From assembly GCA_009103225.1 (NCBI GenBank), contig RHPI01002503.1, positions 645,060-709,059 on the forward strand: a stretch of 64,000 bases of DNA, given 5' to 3'. The translations under genes were made by a program, and so were the position numbers. A model generated the notes under the pieces. That model was not told where the DNA came from. It saw only the letters and a list, made by a program, of their open reading frames with translations, and did no database searches. Of the stretch, positions 11,421 through 22,190 are shown piece by piece; within the stretch, counting starts at the first letter, position 1, and the number at the start of each line of letters is the position of its first letter. This stretch comes from Chlorokybus atmophyticus (lineage: Eukaryota > Streptophyta > Chlorokybophyceae > Chlorokybales > Chlorokybaceae).

Positions 11421-12410
11421 GAAGGACACGTGGCGGTCCTGTAATGCGAAGCTCAGCTCCAGCAGCCATACCATGCTGGTCTGGTCCATGGCGCGGCCAA
11501 GCAGCTGGCATTGCTGACTATCTGTCAGCGATGAACCCGTGATGCTGTTGGAAGAATCCCACGGCGCGTTCACGTTCGCGTGCGTTGGGTTCCTCCAGCT
11601 TGTTGGTGGTCGCATCAAACACCATCCCTTGTCCACCGTTCCGGAATGCGTAGGAGCCCGGGTAGGACACCAATGTGGGGAGTGCGCGACGGGGCTGACC
11701 GGGCTGATTGCACGGGTAGAAGTGGTTGTGGTTATGACGGAGGACACGTTGTGCTTTGCGGCCGGGGTCAAGGATGTCATCGACCAGCAGGTTGCGCGGC
11801 CGAGCGCTGCGCGTGTATTCTGCGGTCATGAGTTCCTCCACGGCGGCTAGGTTTGTCCATTTGGCACGTATACGATGTGCGCGCAAGCCATGTCGTGCAG
11901 CGTTCACCTTGAGCGGGTGCCCCAGAATGGAGCAAACTTGTCGGTAGCTGGAGGCCACGTGCGGACGCTTGTCGTCCTAAAAATGCACATTTTCGATGAC
12001 GTACCCCAGAGGTCTGGAGATCTGGTGGTGTAGAAGGAGGTGGATGATTCTCATTAGCTCCCAAAACAGCCCTGAGCGAGGGTGTTCGAGGCCTTGCCCC
12101 TTGCCTGCCCTGGTGTGCCCTTGGCATTCCCACCCAGCTATTAATAGGTCGACGTTGTCGAGGGACAGTAGGTGATCTTCGGTGATCAGCCGGATGTCTT
12201 GTGGCAATGCTTTGAGGCTGCCTTGCAACGCCGTGAGGGGTAGTTGATGTGAATACCTTTCGTGCAGTTGGCGCAAGTGGTGCTTGAGGACCGTTTGCGC
12301 GTGTGGGTCTGGGTCGCAGTAATAGTATTTAACAATCTACACACCCGTGTTGAGGACCGCGGCAAGACCGCTGTCAATGCCTCCAAACAGCTCCAACACT
12401 GTGATGCCCT
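11420..12410 (-). pseudogene. C5-cytosine DNA methyltransferase domain in pol, copy 2
   Basis: About 330 codons between retropepsin and RT that show the ordered motifs of C5-cytosine methyltransferases. These are motif I VLELFGGIDSGL (12399-12364); a motif II-like KYYYCDPDPHA; motif IV AGWECQGH with the candidate catalytic Cys codon at 12126-12124; RSGLFWELMRII as motif V; motif VI GYVIENVH (about 12005-11985); motif VIII RAHRIRAKWTNLA (about 11885-11847); motif IX PNARERERAVGF (about 11590-11555); and motif X LLGRAMDQ. Motif IV has Glu-Cys-Gln where most families have Pro-Cys-Gln. Three nonsense codons (near 12409, 12335 and 11981) inactivate it. Copy 3 has sense codons at the first two sites, and copy 1 has sense codons at the third. 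The inferred activity is methylation of cytosine in DNA, perhaps the element's own cDNA. Confidence 0.85.
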
Positions 12411-13740
12411 ATTGCCTGCGAAAGGTGTGGAACTTCATCACTCCGGTGGCCACCATATGGTGGTCCTGCACATTGTTGTGGCTTCGGTAGTTGGGGAAGC
12501 GCATGGTGATCAGTGGATGGCTGAGCAAGACATGTGCGTCCACCTGTGCGCGCCAGCGCCGTTCAGCTGGGTCTTGCAATGCTACTTCCACGGTGGCATC
12601 CTCCTGCTCCTCGTTGTACGGGGTTGGAGAGGAGTTAACGGTTCGACACGGGGCAGTGGCATTAGCAGCGACTTGCGTCCGAGCGCCGTCGTATGTGGCC
12701 GTTGCAGCCTCCCGTGTGCGGGCGTGGCTGCGTGTGGCCACGGCAGCCACTTTGCGTTGGTCGCGCGTGCGCGAGACCAACTCGAGAGGCAGGAAACCCT
12801 GCACCTCTCCGTCATCCTTATCCAAATGTGGCCGAAACCACGCCTGCTCTGTCCAGCAGTCGAGGCCCACAGGGAAGTTGAAGTCCTGCCCAAGCAGAAA
12901 GTCGAAGGAGCTGGCAATGGTGATTATACATTGCTGGACGATCTCGGTTGTGTGGGTGGGGTCCAGCCCTGTCAACCGAATGCAAAAGGTCTCCCTGGTG
13001 ACTCCCATCACCTTATCTCGGCTACCTGTGGCAGTGTCCAACACGTATGGGCAAGGCACCAAGTCAGAGCTGATTATGCCTAGGGACCGCGCGAGGAAGC
13101 GCCCGATGATGACAGGCTGTGCTCCGGTGTTCAACATCACTCGCTTGGGTGCCAGGCCGTTAATGGTAACGTGCTTGCCTTGATTGGCCACCATGGCAGC
13201 ATTTGCGTTGATGCGCAGCCTCTTCATACGAGCTATCTGCACCTCTGTCTCAGTTCGCTCAGCTGGGGGTGCTGAGCGCATGGCAGCCAGAGCTCCTCTG
13301 CCTGCTTGGTCTGGAGAACCCCCTCTTTGCCCTCTCCCTCTGCCGAACCGACCTTGTCGTGGTGGTTGGTAGACACGGGGGGGGCTCGGTGCTGGAGGTT
13401 CCGGCGCTGGTTGTGGTGGCGGCGCAGGTGGATGCCGCCTCTGCGAAGATGGAATCATGCCCGCAGGTGTACCCAATGGCTGTGGAGGAAAAAAACCCCG
13501 GCGGACCCGGTGTTTGCGGGCCTGCCTCGCGTTCAGCTTGCTCTGCGGCGTACGTCCATCGGACCGCATGAGCCGCTTCTCTGACCAACGTCCCTTCCCA
13601 TGTGGCCGTGGGCTCGGTGTCCATGTCGGTCCAGTGATGATATTAAGGCATGGGCTGCAGATATACGGCGTAGTAGCTGTCGCCGCATGTCGTGGGTGAT
13701 GGTGGGGACGCGCAAGATCCCTGTCATGTAGGCATCCCAC
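12409..13740 (-). CDS. Retropepsin region of Gag-Pol, copy 2
   Basis: Open segment of 443 codons. A Pro- and Arg/Gly-rich stretch (about residues 60-150) precedes the protease core. The core begins GKHVTINGLAPKRVML and contains the active-site block NTGAQPVIIGRF (about 13131-13123), where the catalytic Asp is replaced by Asn. The second conserved block is FDFLLGQDFNFPVG. A linker rich in Ala and Thr leads to the methyltransferase. The protease would cut the polyprotein. With Asn at the catalytic position this copy should be inactive. The first part overlaps, in another frame, the end of the Gag segment, so a frameshift lies near 13540-13740. Confidence 0.8.
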   Translation of the reverse strand: MGCLHDRDLARPHHHPRHAATATTPYICSPCLNIITGPTWTPSPRPHGKGRWSEKRLMRSDGRTPQSKLNARQARKHRVRRGFFPPQPLGTPAGMIPSSQRRHPPAPPPQPAPEPPAPSPPRVYQPPRQGRFGRGRGQRGGSPDQAGRGALAAMRSAPPAERTETEVQIARMKRLRINANAAMVANQGKHVTINGLAPKRVMLNTGAQPVIIGRFLARSLGIISSDLVPCPYVLDTATGSRDKVMGVTRETFCIRLTGLDPTHTTEIVQQCIITIASSFDFLLGQDFNFPVGLDCWTEQAWFRPHLDKDDGEVQGFLPLELVSRTRDQRKVAAVATRSHARTREAATATYDGARTQVAANATAPCRTVNSSPTPYNEEQEDATVEVALQDPAERRWRAQVDAHVLLSHPLITMRFPNYRSHNNVQDHHMVATGVMKFHTFRRQ

Positions 13741-16700
13741 CTTCCTTGTACCACTCCCACATCGAGCACGGTCATGGCGCGCGCGCGTAGGGTGCGCTGG
13801 AGGTCAGTCTGCTGTGCGTGTAGCTCATGAGCAATGGCGATGCGCCGCCGTTGTCGTGCGGCTTCCACCCCTGGCAGTCGCAGCATTGCCTCTTGCACTC
13901 CCTCCAGCGTGTCCGGGGCTGTGGTGGCAGCCTCGTCGTATGCTTGTCGCAGCGAACGGACGAATGCCCCCAACCATGATGCTCGGTTGCCAAAGGCAAA
14001 CAGGGGGACAGCAGGGTGATTGGCAACGAGCCATGTCACGAGACGGGCTCGAGCGGCGTTGCCCTCTCGCATCCCCATCATCTGTCTTAATGTGTTGCCC
14101 TCAGGCCTGTGCAACATGACTGCTTGACGAATGATTGCGGTACGGAGTTGTTGCTCCCCCACCATACCAGCTCCTCCTCGTTGTGTGGTGTCCCCTTGCG
14201 GGGTGAGGTACCCTCGCCCTGCATCGCGTTGATCCTCAGGCATGTCTTCAACCAAAGGAGGCAGCAGCGGGGCGATTACCCCCCTCAATTGTTGCGCCAA
14301 CGCCCTCGCTTGGTCTGCAACAGTTGCTTGTCGTGGCTGTTCGATGGCGACTGTCGTGGAGTACCCTGTGGTCAGCGCCGTGGAGGCGCTGGCAACATTT
14401 GCCGGAGCTACGGTTGGTACGATAACGGCGTGTGCTGCTGCGTACGCATGTGGGCGCGCGTCCACTTGGGCAGCTTGGTCCACCTGATAACGATGTGCCT
14501 GTTCGAGGGCAGAGAAACACTCTTGACGACTGCCTGGAGTGAGCCCCCGGAGAGCGGGATCAGCGCCCAGCGCGATGTCTGACATGGTGACCACGAGGTC
14601 TTGTATTTTGTGGCGCTTCAGTCCGAGTGGGTCCAGTGGCGAGGGCTCGAAGTCGATCTGTTGAGCCGGCATGGGTTGCCGCGTTTGACTGGGTGCGCCG
14701 TGCAATCGTGCGTGTAATGCCAAGAACAATTGAATGGTCAGCTCTAATACTGCAGGTCGCCGGTAGGTGACCCCGAAGAGACGATCCCTCATCTCTGGTG
14801 CAGTGCCGGCGAGGATTTCATCCTCCAGCTGCTGTTGTGTGAGTTCCGGCAGCGTGTGGTACTCTGGAGGTGGTAGGGGCAAGATGCGATCATCGCGTGC
14901 CACGCGCGTGGTGCGTTGCCCCCCTGGTCCGTACGCAATGGTGGTGGGCTCCACGTTGCGTACAATCGACGCCCAGGCGTGTTCAGCTTGTGGTCCGCGT
15001 GGCACTTGCTGTGTGACGTTAAGCGCTGGTGGCGGTGCCGTTCGAATCTCTGGAAGTGGTGCAGTGGGTGCGGCAGCGCTACTGGAGGCGATGATGGTGG
15101 CACCTGCAGCAGTCGTCGTTACTGAGGTGGCGGCTGTGAGGGTGGCAGCAGTTGCGGCTGATGTGGTCGCTTCAATGGAGGCAGGAGTGGTGGATTCACC
15201 ACCCACGAACCCAACGACCATGGTTGATGCGGCGTGGGTGCTTTCCATCACCGGGGACAGTGTGGTGTCAAGAGTGCTGACACCTGCTGTCGTGGTCGGT
15301 GTGGACGCCGACGGTGTCGTCGATGGCGTCGTTCCAGCTGTGGTTGTGGCTGCCGAGGCAGCACCACTTGTGGCGTCCGACGATGCCGCTGTTGACGACG
15401 CGCTAGCTTCCCTGCGCGCACGTCTTGATGGTTGTACGCGTGACGGCGTGGGAATGTCCCTATCCCGTTTTGGTGCCATCAGCGCCCACCTAGCAGCATA
15501 GCAGGCTTGATAGTCCTGCTCCTTGTTCTCCTCCAGCTGTGCCACGCGCGCCATCAGGGCTGTCACTTGGTCAATAGCTGGTGAATTGGCTGGTGCCTTT
15601 ACAGCAGCAGCTCCAGCGCGAGAACGTCCCTCCGATCCTTTGTGTGTTGTGGAGGGCGGTTTTTCCCTCTGTAGCCAGCTTCTTCCTTGCGGGCCCCAGC
15701 GTTGTTGTTGTTGTTGGGGTTGTGACCACCAGCGTTGTTGCCATTGTTGCGACCACCAGCGTTGTTGCTGTTGTTGTAGCCGCCAACGTGGTTGCTGTTG
15801 TTGTAACCCCCGTTGTTGTTGTTGTTGTTGTTGTTGCCGCGGTAGCCAACAGCATTGTTGCCGTTGTTGTAGCCAATAGAGGGCCGCAGCTCAGGAAACT
15901 TAAGCCAGCATACTGTCTCCAAGTGTCCCGTCTTGTGGCAGTAGTCGCACACAAGGTTGCCGTAATCTTCGGTGCACTCCTTTTGGCAGTGGCCATGTCG
16001 ACCACACCGGTGGCACAGCACTGGAGCTTCAAGGGCAGCATGAGCTGACCGTTTATCCTTGTTGTGGATGCCTTGCGGCTCTCGGCTGCGGTCTCGCCAA
16101 AGAGGCTCTGCACTTGTGCCTGCCATAGGCCGTGAGGCACTGCGGTTGGTGTCCAGCATCGCTTTCTCATACACTGCGCGCTTATGGATGGCTTGTGCAG
16201 TCTCGAAAGCTTGAGGGTGTAGCCGAGGGGCCTGCTGTAGTTCAGCGTCAGGCGCGTTGACTCACTCAGGGTGGGATCCAACTCGGCCACATACACCACT
16301 GCTGCCGCCTCCTCGCTGACGATCTTGTAATCAGTGTCTTTAAGCAACCCTTCTAACCGTGAATACAGTCGGAGAGGGTCCTCGTTGGGCTTCCGTCGAA
16401 AACGCCTCAACTCCTCCACCTTGCTGTTGATTTGAGGTGGGAAGGTGCGCCGCAGTGCGGCGTAGAGGTCCTTCAACGGGGAGTCCGACATGGCCGCGCC
16501 CACCGTAAGCGCGGGTGCACGCAATGCCACTGAGCCGAGGGTGAAAACACTGCCTCCCGCTGGAGCACGCGAGTTCGGTGTTGGTAGCAGGGGCGTACCC
16601 ATCTCCAACGCTGCAGCTTGCTGCTCCTCTTGTTGCTCCCTGATGATGGCAGCGGTGCGGTTGAGTATCCTGATCCGGCGCGCGGCCTTCTTGCTTTCGA

Positions 16701-17301
16701 TCTCTGCAGGAGTCAATGAGGCCACTACCACCTCAACTTCTTCATTCTTTGCCTTCTCCATGGCTGCAGCGGAAGTGAGACCCGTGACTGAGGCTGGCGG
16801 GGCCGCTGCTACAGGGACAGTAACCGATGGGCTATGCAGTGACGTGGAGGATATTGTGCTAGCCAATTCGCCATAGCCATCAATCTTGTGCAACTCAGCA
16901 ACGGACCACACATCATGTGCTTCGTAATCAAGGCATTGAGCGGACACATGAGACGATACCTCATCTGTCCAGTCCTTGCTTTTGAGGGCTTGCTGTCGCA
17001 TCTTGGAGTAGAACTTGATGATGAACTCGTCAAGTGAGGTGGTGCCAGGGCGTCCGGAGAAGCGTAGGGAGTTGGTTGAGCTGGAAGGCTTCATCTCCTC
17101 GTCGTCACTGTCCGACGATGGTGGAGATGCTCGTTGTCGAGGAGTGGAGTGAGAGGAGGTGAAGCCGGAGACGGTGCTTGAGCCTCTGCTGCTACGGTAA
17201 TCGCTCCCCTCACTTGCGCGCTCGTAGGTAAGGTTGGAGGTCGGGCTCCAGCTGTTGAGGTTCCCTTCTTCTATTGGCGAGAAAGGGGTGGGCCTGCTCA
17301 T
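13533..17301 (-). pseudogene. Gag polyprotein, copy 2
   Basis: Starts at an ATG at 17301 (MSRPTPFSPIEEG). The first 576-codon segment (17301-15571) contains a retrotransposon capsid domain (FPPQINSKVEELRRFRRKPN, LYSRLEGLLKDTDY). In the neighbouring frame, 16174-15599 has two CCHC knuckles, CHRCGRHGHCQKEC and CDYCHKTGHLETVC, then an Asn/Gly-rich tract encoded by GTT/GTA repeats. A third segment of 677 codons (15566-13533) starts with a short coiled-coil-like part (ARVAQLEENKEQDYQ), runs through a Thr/Ala-rich variable region and ends in a conserved helical domain of unknown role (VVQGRWDAYMTGILRVPTIT). Two frameshifts separate these parts. Confidence 0.88.
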
Positions 17302-17502
17302 ACAGCTGATGCGATGGTGAAAGTGGATGAAGGGTAGAGTGTTTGTGCTCTACAATGGGATCTCCAATGCTGCTATCACCCAACACACTAGCGCTTGTGC
17401 GCGCTATGCGATGACGGTGACAACGATGCACTGCGATGTGTACAACTATAGATTGCGATGCTGATGTGCAGCCTGCAACTACACTCACTTGAGCAAAGAG
17501 GG

Positions 17503-18117
17503 TGACACTGTAAGTCAACAAGCCACTACTATAGGTAGCGCTGTTTACACAGTTCTTTGCATGAGTGGAAGAGAAATTACACTGTTAAGTAAGGTGAATG
17601 AGCAAGCAACACGTGGATGCTATGCCCTGACTGATGCCAACAAGCACCCCGCGACCAAGTACACCAAGCTCACAACAAGGACAAGCACAGTGCACAAGAA
17701 CATGCACAGGCTGTTACACGGTGAGGGGATTCTGGGGAACCGGGACGCCGTGTTTTGTAGTTCAAGTCGCTTCACAAGCTATTAGCTTTCTCACTTACAG
17801 TGTCACCAGCTGATCCGGTGAACACTGTGCCTACTTATACAAGTCAACTCATGACTGTCCAGAACATAAGCTAACGGTCATATCGAGGCTATTTCCACAG
17901 GAAATCCCCACTCGATATAGAACCCAACTTATAACTGAACTCACAACTGAACAGCTACGCGCGGTGCCTATGTAGGCTATGGTCATGAGCTACTCTAGAG
18001 ACATGACCTAGCTACTGGTCAGTGACGCGCGCGGGTCGCCATGCTGGTAAGCCGGGCGAGGGTCTCGCTGTAGGCATGCCCGATGACGACTGGCTTGCCC
18101 GGGCGATAGGCATGACA
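17503..18117 (-). repeat. LTR shared by copies 2 and 3
   Basis: A 615-bp sequence matching 27621-28230 over its whole length. On the minus strand it starts TGTCATGCC and ends with TGTCA, giving the usual TG...CA ends. It is the 3' LTR of copy 3 and at the same time abuts the leader of copy 2. The two LTRs differ at many positions (roughly one base in seven by eye, not computed), so the array is old. Confidence 0.85.
17834..17839 (-). promoter_or_regulatory. TATA-like box in the LTR (17503-18117)
   Basis: TATAAG on the minus strand within TTGTATAAGTAGGC. The same box is kept at 27953-27948 in the other LTR although the LTRs have diverged. Position and orientation fit the retrotransposon promoter. 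Confidence 0.5.
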
Positions 18118-19305
18118 AAGGTCCAATATCCTTGTGGGGTACACCTTGAGTACCTTGTGGACAGCGTGGCCAACGGAGGTGTCAAGCGTGTCTTTGGTGG
18201 CCTCTATGCGGTAGGCATAGTCCCGTGCTTGGAACAAAATTTTGCATTCCTTGTAGAAGCCACTGCGCACATGCTCGTAGCGCAGCGTGCCGCGGTGTTG
18301 CGCGATGCGCAAGTTGTTGAAGGCCATGGGAACGGTGTGCTCGAGCAGTGCCGCGCATGTGGTGATGTCATAGTGCATTTAGTCGGGTCGTCAAGGTTGT
18401 TCACCACGCGATCCACCTCCTGGTGTGCATGGAAGGGAAGCAGCGGTGGGCGGCCGAATATCAAGTAGTACGGGCTGTATTCGCGCAGAGCCGCCTGCTT
18501 CGACATTCGGTACTTGAAAAAAATAAAAACGAAAACAATTTCCCGTGGGTGAAGGGCCATCCACGGGACGTAATCATCCTAGGTATCCTTCTCATACTCC
18601 AACACAAACTTGTGGAGTGCTTTTTTGATGATCTGCACCGTGCGCTCGGCGAGACTGTTGGCCTGAAGGTGGTCATGCGAGGTGTGATGATCAATGTAGC
18701 ACCTGTCCAAGAGAGTGTCGAACTCTCCTCTGAACCCGGTGCCTTGGTTGATGACCTCAGCACAGCTGCCGAACCGGCTGAGGACGTGAGAGAGGAAGGC
18801 TTGAGATACCCCCCTACTGCTCTTGTCGGGCAGTAGCACCAGCTCCACCCACTTGGAGAAGTACTCGATCATCACAACGATGCAACGGTTGCCGCGTGCT
18901 AAGGGTGACAAGTCTCCTCAAGTGTCAAGCCCCCATCGATAGCAAAGGCCGGAGATGGGAAGAGGGTGTAATGTGGCGCTGCGCGTGTTAAGGCTGGTGC
19001 GCACCACGTCATTGTTGACAGTGACTTACGAAATCCTGCACCTGCTTGTACAACCTATGCCACCAATATTGTGCTCGTACCAGGCTGACTGTCCGCCTGA
19101 CACCAAAGTGTCCCAACTCAATGTGGAGCGCAGCAGTGATGCCCTCGCGTGCGGCTGGTGTCTGTACATCTTTGTCTTCGCCATGAAGACGACGATACAG
19201 TTTGTCATCCGCCCACCCGGAATGCTTAACGCGGTCCTTTTGGCGCGCACTCATGCCATCGGGAAGTTGGCCACTCTGAAGAAAGGACAGGGTTGGCTTG
19301 TCCAA
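18118..19305 (-). pseudogene. Integrase, copy 3
   Basis: Broken integrase. It has the zinc-binding part (LHIELGHFG, then SHCQQ near the end of one frame), the core Asp-containing block NQGTGFRGEF, and LAERTVQIIKKAL with the catalytic Glu. The second core Asp block reads VINQGTG, so the usual TDQG has lost its Asp. The tail keeps YKVLKVYPT-like sequence (HKVLKVYPTRILDL) and then enters the LTR. The small A-rich block at about 18518-18545 is an insertion relative to copy 2. Confidence 0.8.
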
Positions 19306-19549
19306 CCATATGTCTTGCCTGAAATCGGTGGGTGGAGTGTCTTCTGCATTTGCTGCATTTGCTGACTGAAGAGCAAGCAGCTTCGCCGCGGCGGCTGTCG
19401 CAGCTGTGTTGAATTTTGCGCCCTATGCGTAGCGCGGCGGCAGCAAACATGGCAGCTATTGTAGGGGCTGCAGCTGTAGGGCTGAGCTTATGTCGAGCTC
19501 CGGTTGCGTCGTTGATGCAGAGGTGGGGGTTACGGCTAAGCCCATCGGC

Positions 19550-20763
19550 GGCGTCGTTGGTGAGGCCAGCGCAATGGTCGATCTTAAAGTCGTATACCTA
19601 TAGCAACAATGCGCAGCGGGCAAGTTTGCCTACTAAGTGATGGTTGGTCATCAACCACTTGAGGGGCTGATAATCAGTGATTAATTGCAACTGCCAATTG
19701 AAGAGAAAGAGCCGAAAGAAGGAGATAGCCCACACCGCACACTTGCCCTCATAACTATCGTTGGCCTCGGCGCAGTTGTTGCTCCTGCGGGCGTACGACA
19801 CCACTCGCTCCTTCTTATTCTCATCGTGCGTGTACCAGCACGGCTCCCATCTCGAAATCCGTGTAGCGTAGAGGATGAAGGGGTCGGTGTAGTTCGAGCG
19901 CTGGAGGATGGGAGCAGTGGTGAGCCTGCTCTTCAGCGCCTCAAAGGCCTGCTACTGTGGCTCTTACGAACTCTACCTCCTTCTTTAGTAGCTCATCGAG
20001 GGGCCGTGCGATCTTAGCGAAGTCCTTCACACCGTCGATAGTAATTGGCAAGGCCAAGAAAAAAAGGCGCGCAGCTGCGCGAGGTCTGTGGGGGCCGCGA
20101 TCGCTGCTAAGGCCTCCACCTTTGCCTGCTGTACACACCATGTGGCACGGTCATGTGCCCTACGTACGGCACTTTGTGGGTGAAAAAGGTGCACTTATCG
20201 AAATGCACAGTCATCCCTACTCCCTTGAGTTCAGCCCAGCGCCGCCTCAATGTGCTGGAGGTGTTTTTCTTTGCTGCGGCTGAATTGAGGATATCGTCGA
20301 TGCAGCACCGCGCGCGGTCCAACCCTTTCAAGGCTTTGTTTATGATGTGCTGAAACTTGACGGGGGCGTTCTTTAGCCCGAACGGCATCACCTTCCGCTA
20401 GAAAACTTGTCGGTTGCCACACATGAAAAGAGGTTTTCTGTTTGTCCTCGTTTTCAATGGCAATTTGGTTGTACGCTTGACGCATATCAAAAATGATAAA
20501 AATTGTGCAATCTCCCACATTGTCAAAGTTACCCTTTGCTGTAGGCATGGGTAACATGTCTTGCTAAGTTTTGTTGTTGAGGGGGCAATAGTCACCACAC
20601 AAATGCCGTCCTGTTGCCCTGAATCCTTTTTTGGTGGCATGACAGTCGCGGCTGCAAAATCCGGTGTTGACTCCTTAATGAGGCCTGCATCGAGCAGGGC
20701 CTTGTATCTCTGCTCCACCAGGTCTTCTACCAACCAGGAGAGCCTAAATTGCCGCCGGAACAC
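19550..20763 (-). pseudogene. Reverse transcriptase and RNase H, copy 3
   Basis: Collinear with 9662-10956. Readable blocks are KVPYVGHMTVPHGV, the palm motif as CIDD (Tyr of YxDD changed to Cys), NELLKKEVEF-like DELLKKEVEFV, SYARRSNNCAEAN and LITDYQPLKWLMTN. There are many frameshifts and small deletions. It is not functional. Confidence 0.8.
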
Positions 20764-20959
20764 ATTGGCTCCTCTACTTGTTGAGGAGAGCCTCCAACTT
20801 CTCTCGCGTCTCTCCTCCGTGGTAAGAGGGCCGATAGCGTGGTCTCATGACGTTGCGTTGGCAACCGCGGGAATGTCTTCCACTGTTACCGCTGCTTGCT
20901 CCTCCATGTGAGCTACCTCGAGGGCTGTGTGAGCTGCTTGGTGTCTAAAACGCGATCAG

Positions 20960-22190
20960 CTCACCCCCAAGCCAGGTGGTCGAGATCTTTGAAAGACACA
21001 TGGCGATCTTGCAATGCAAAGTTGAGCTCTAGCACCCAGACCATGCTGTTCTGGTATATGGCGCGGCCAAGCAGCTGACACTGATGATTGTCGGTCAAGT
21101 GTGATCCTGTGATGCTATTGGGAAAAAAGCCTATGGCGCGTTCGCGTTCGTGTGCGTTGGGTTCTTTCAGCTTGCCAATGGCCTCGTCGAATACCATGCC
21201 TTTCCCGCCATTGCGGAAGGCATAAGAGCCTAGATAAGACACCAATGTGAGAAGTGCTCGGCGTGGTTGTCCCGATTGGTTGCACGGGTAGAAGTGGTTG
21301 TGATTGTGATGCGTGACATGATGGGCCTTGCGGCCAGGGTCAAAGATGACATTGACAAATATTTGGTCTCTACCGCTATGTCTGTCGCCTCCATCTTTAA
21401 CGGCCTGCGCGCCAGCAAGGTGCAGCAGAAGACCAAGGCTGTGGCTCGTCGGGTCGGTTGGTCGGTCATAGCGGTCGGTCGGTCCGCGGCCGCGTGCTGT
21501 GCGTGTATTCTGCGGTTATAGCTCCTCTGTGGTGGCCAAGTTTGTCCACTTGGCGCGTACGCAATGTGCACGTGAACCGTGTCATGCTGCGTTCACCTTG
21601 AGTGGGTGCTCAAGAATGGACCACACCTGCCGGTAGCTGGAGGCCGCATGAAGACGCTGGTCGTCTTTCGAGTGGACATTCTCGATATTATACCCAGTGG
21701 CCTGGACATTTGGTGCTGCTAGAGGAGATGTATGATTCTCATCAACTGCTAAAACAGTTCTAAGCGAGGGGTTTCATTGCCTTGGCCTTTTCCAACTCTG
21801 GCTGCTTTGACGTGCCCTTGGCACTCCCATTTAGTTATCACCAAGTCGATGTTGCCGAGGGACAGAAAATGGTCTTCGTTGATCAGTCAAATGTCTGGAG
21901 GCAATGCCTTAAATAAAGCTGCCTTAGCAATGCCGAAAGGGGCAGGTGCTGTGAATACGTTCGTGCGACTGCCGTAGGTGGTGTTTGAGGGCTGTTTGCG
22001 CGTGTGGGGCGCGGTCACAATAGTAGTATTTGGTGATCGTGACTCCTGTTTTTAGGACAGCGGGAAGACCACTGCCAATGCCTCCAATCAACTCCAACAC
22101 GGTGATGCCCTGTTGCCGCCGGAAGGTGTGGAAGTCCACCACCCGGGTGGCCACCATATGTTGATCTTGCAACTTGCCCTTGCTGCTGTA
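20960..22190 (-). pseudogene. C5-cytosine DNA methyltransferase domain in pol, copy 3
   Basis: The third copy of the methyltransferase, useful because it keeps sense codons where copy 2 has stops. Motif I is VLELIGGIGSGL (about 22105-22070), followed by KYYYCDRAPHA. Motif IV is KWECQGH (about 21840-21820), motif VI GYNIENVHS (about 21695-21670), and motif VIII RAHCVRAKWTNLA (about 21570-21535). Motif IX is PNAHERERAIGFF and motif X is LLGRAIYQNSMVW (about 21165-21040). Frameshifts break it. The Glu-Cys-Gln form of motif IV is conserved between copies 2 and 3. Confidence 0.8.

Larger units (their letters stand above)
8150..17502 (-). mobile_element. Ty3/gypsy retrotransposon copy 2, internal region with DNMT and PHD domains
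   Basis: Best-preserved internal region of the family, reading from 17502 down to 8150: leader, Gag (CA, two CCHC knuckles, Asn-rich tract, long C-terminal part), retropepsin, C5 DNA methyltransferase, RT, RNase H, integrase, GPY/F-like module and PHD finger. The LTR at 17503-18117 abuts its 5' end and is shared with copy 3. Only a few stops and frameshifts interrupt it. The coding part probably once formed one long Gag-Pol reading frame, because copy 1 keeps the Asn-rich tract and the following Gag part in one frame. No 3' LTR is visible. Confidence 0.92.

Noticed and set aside
15700-15850. Repeated GTTGTT units as a CRISPR-like array
   Set aside because: They are trinucleotide repeats encoding an Asn-rich Gag stretch, without spacers, in a eukaryotic genome.
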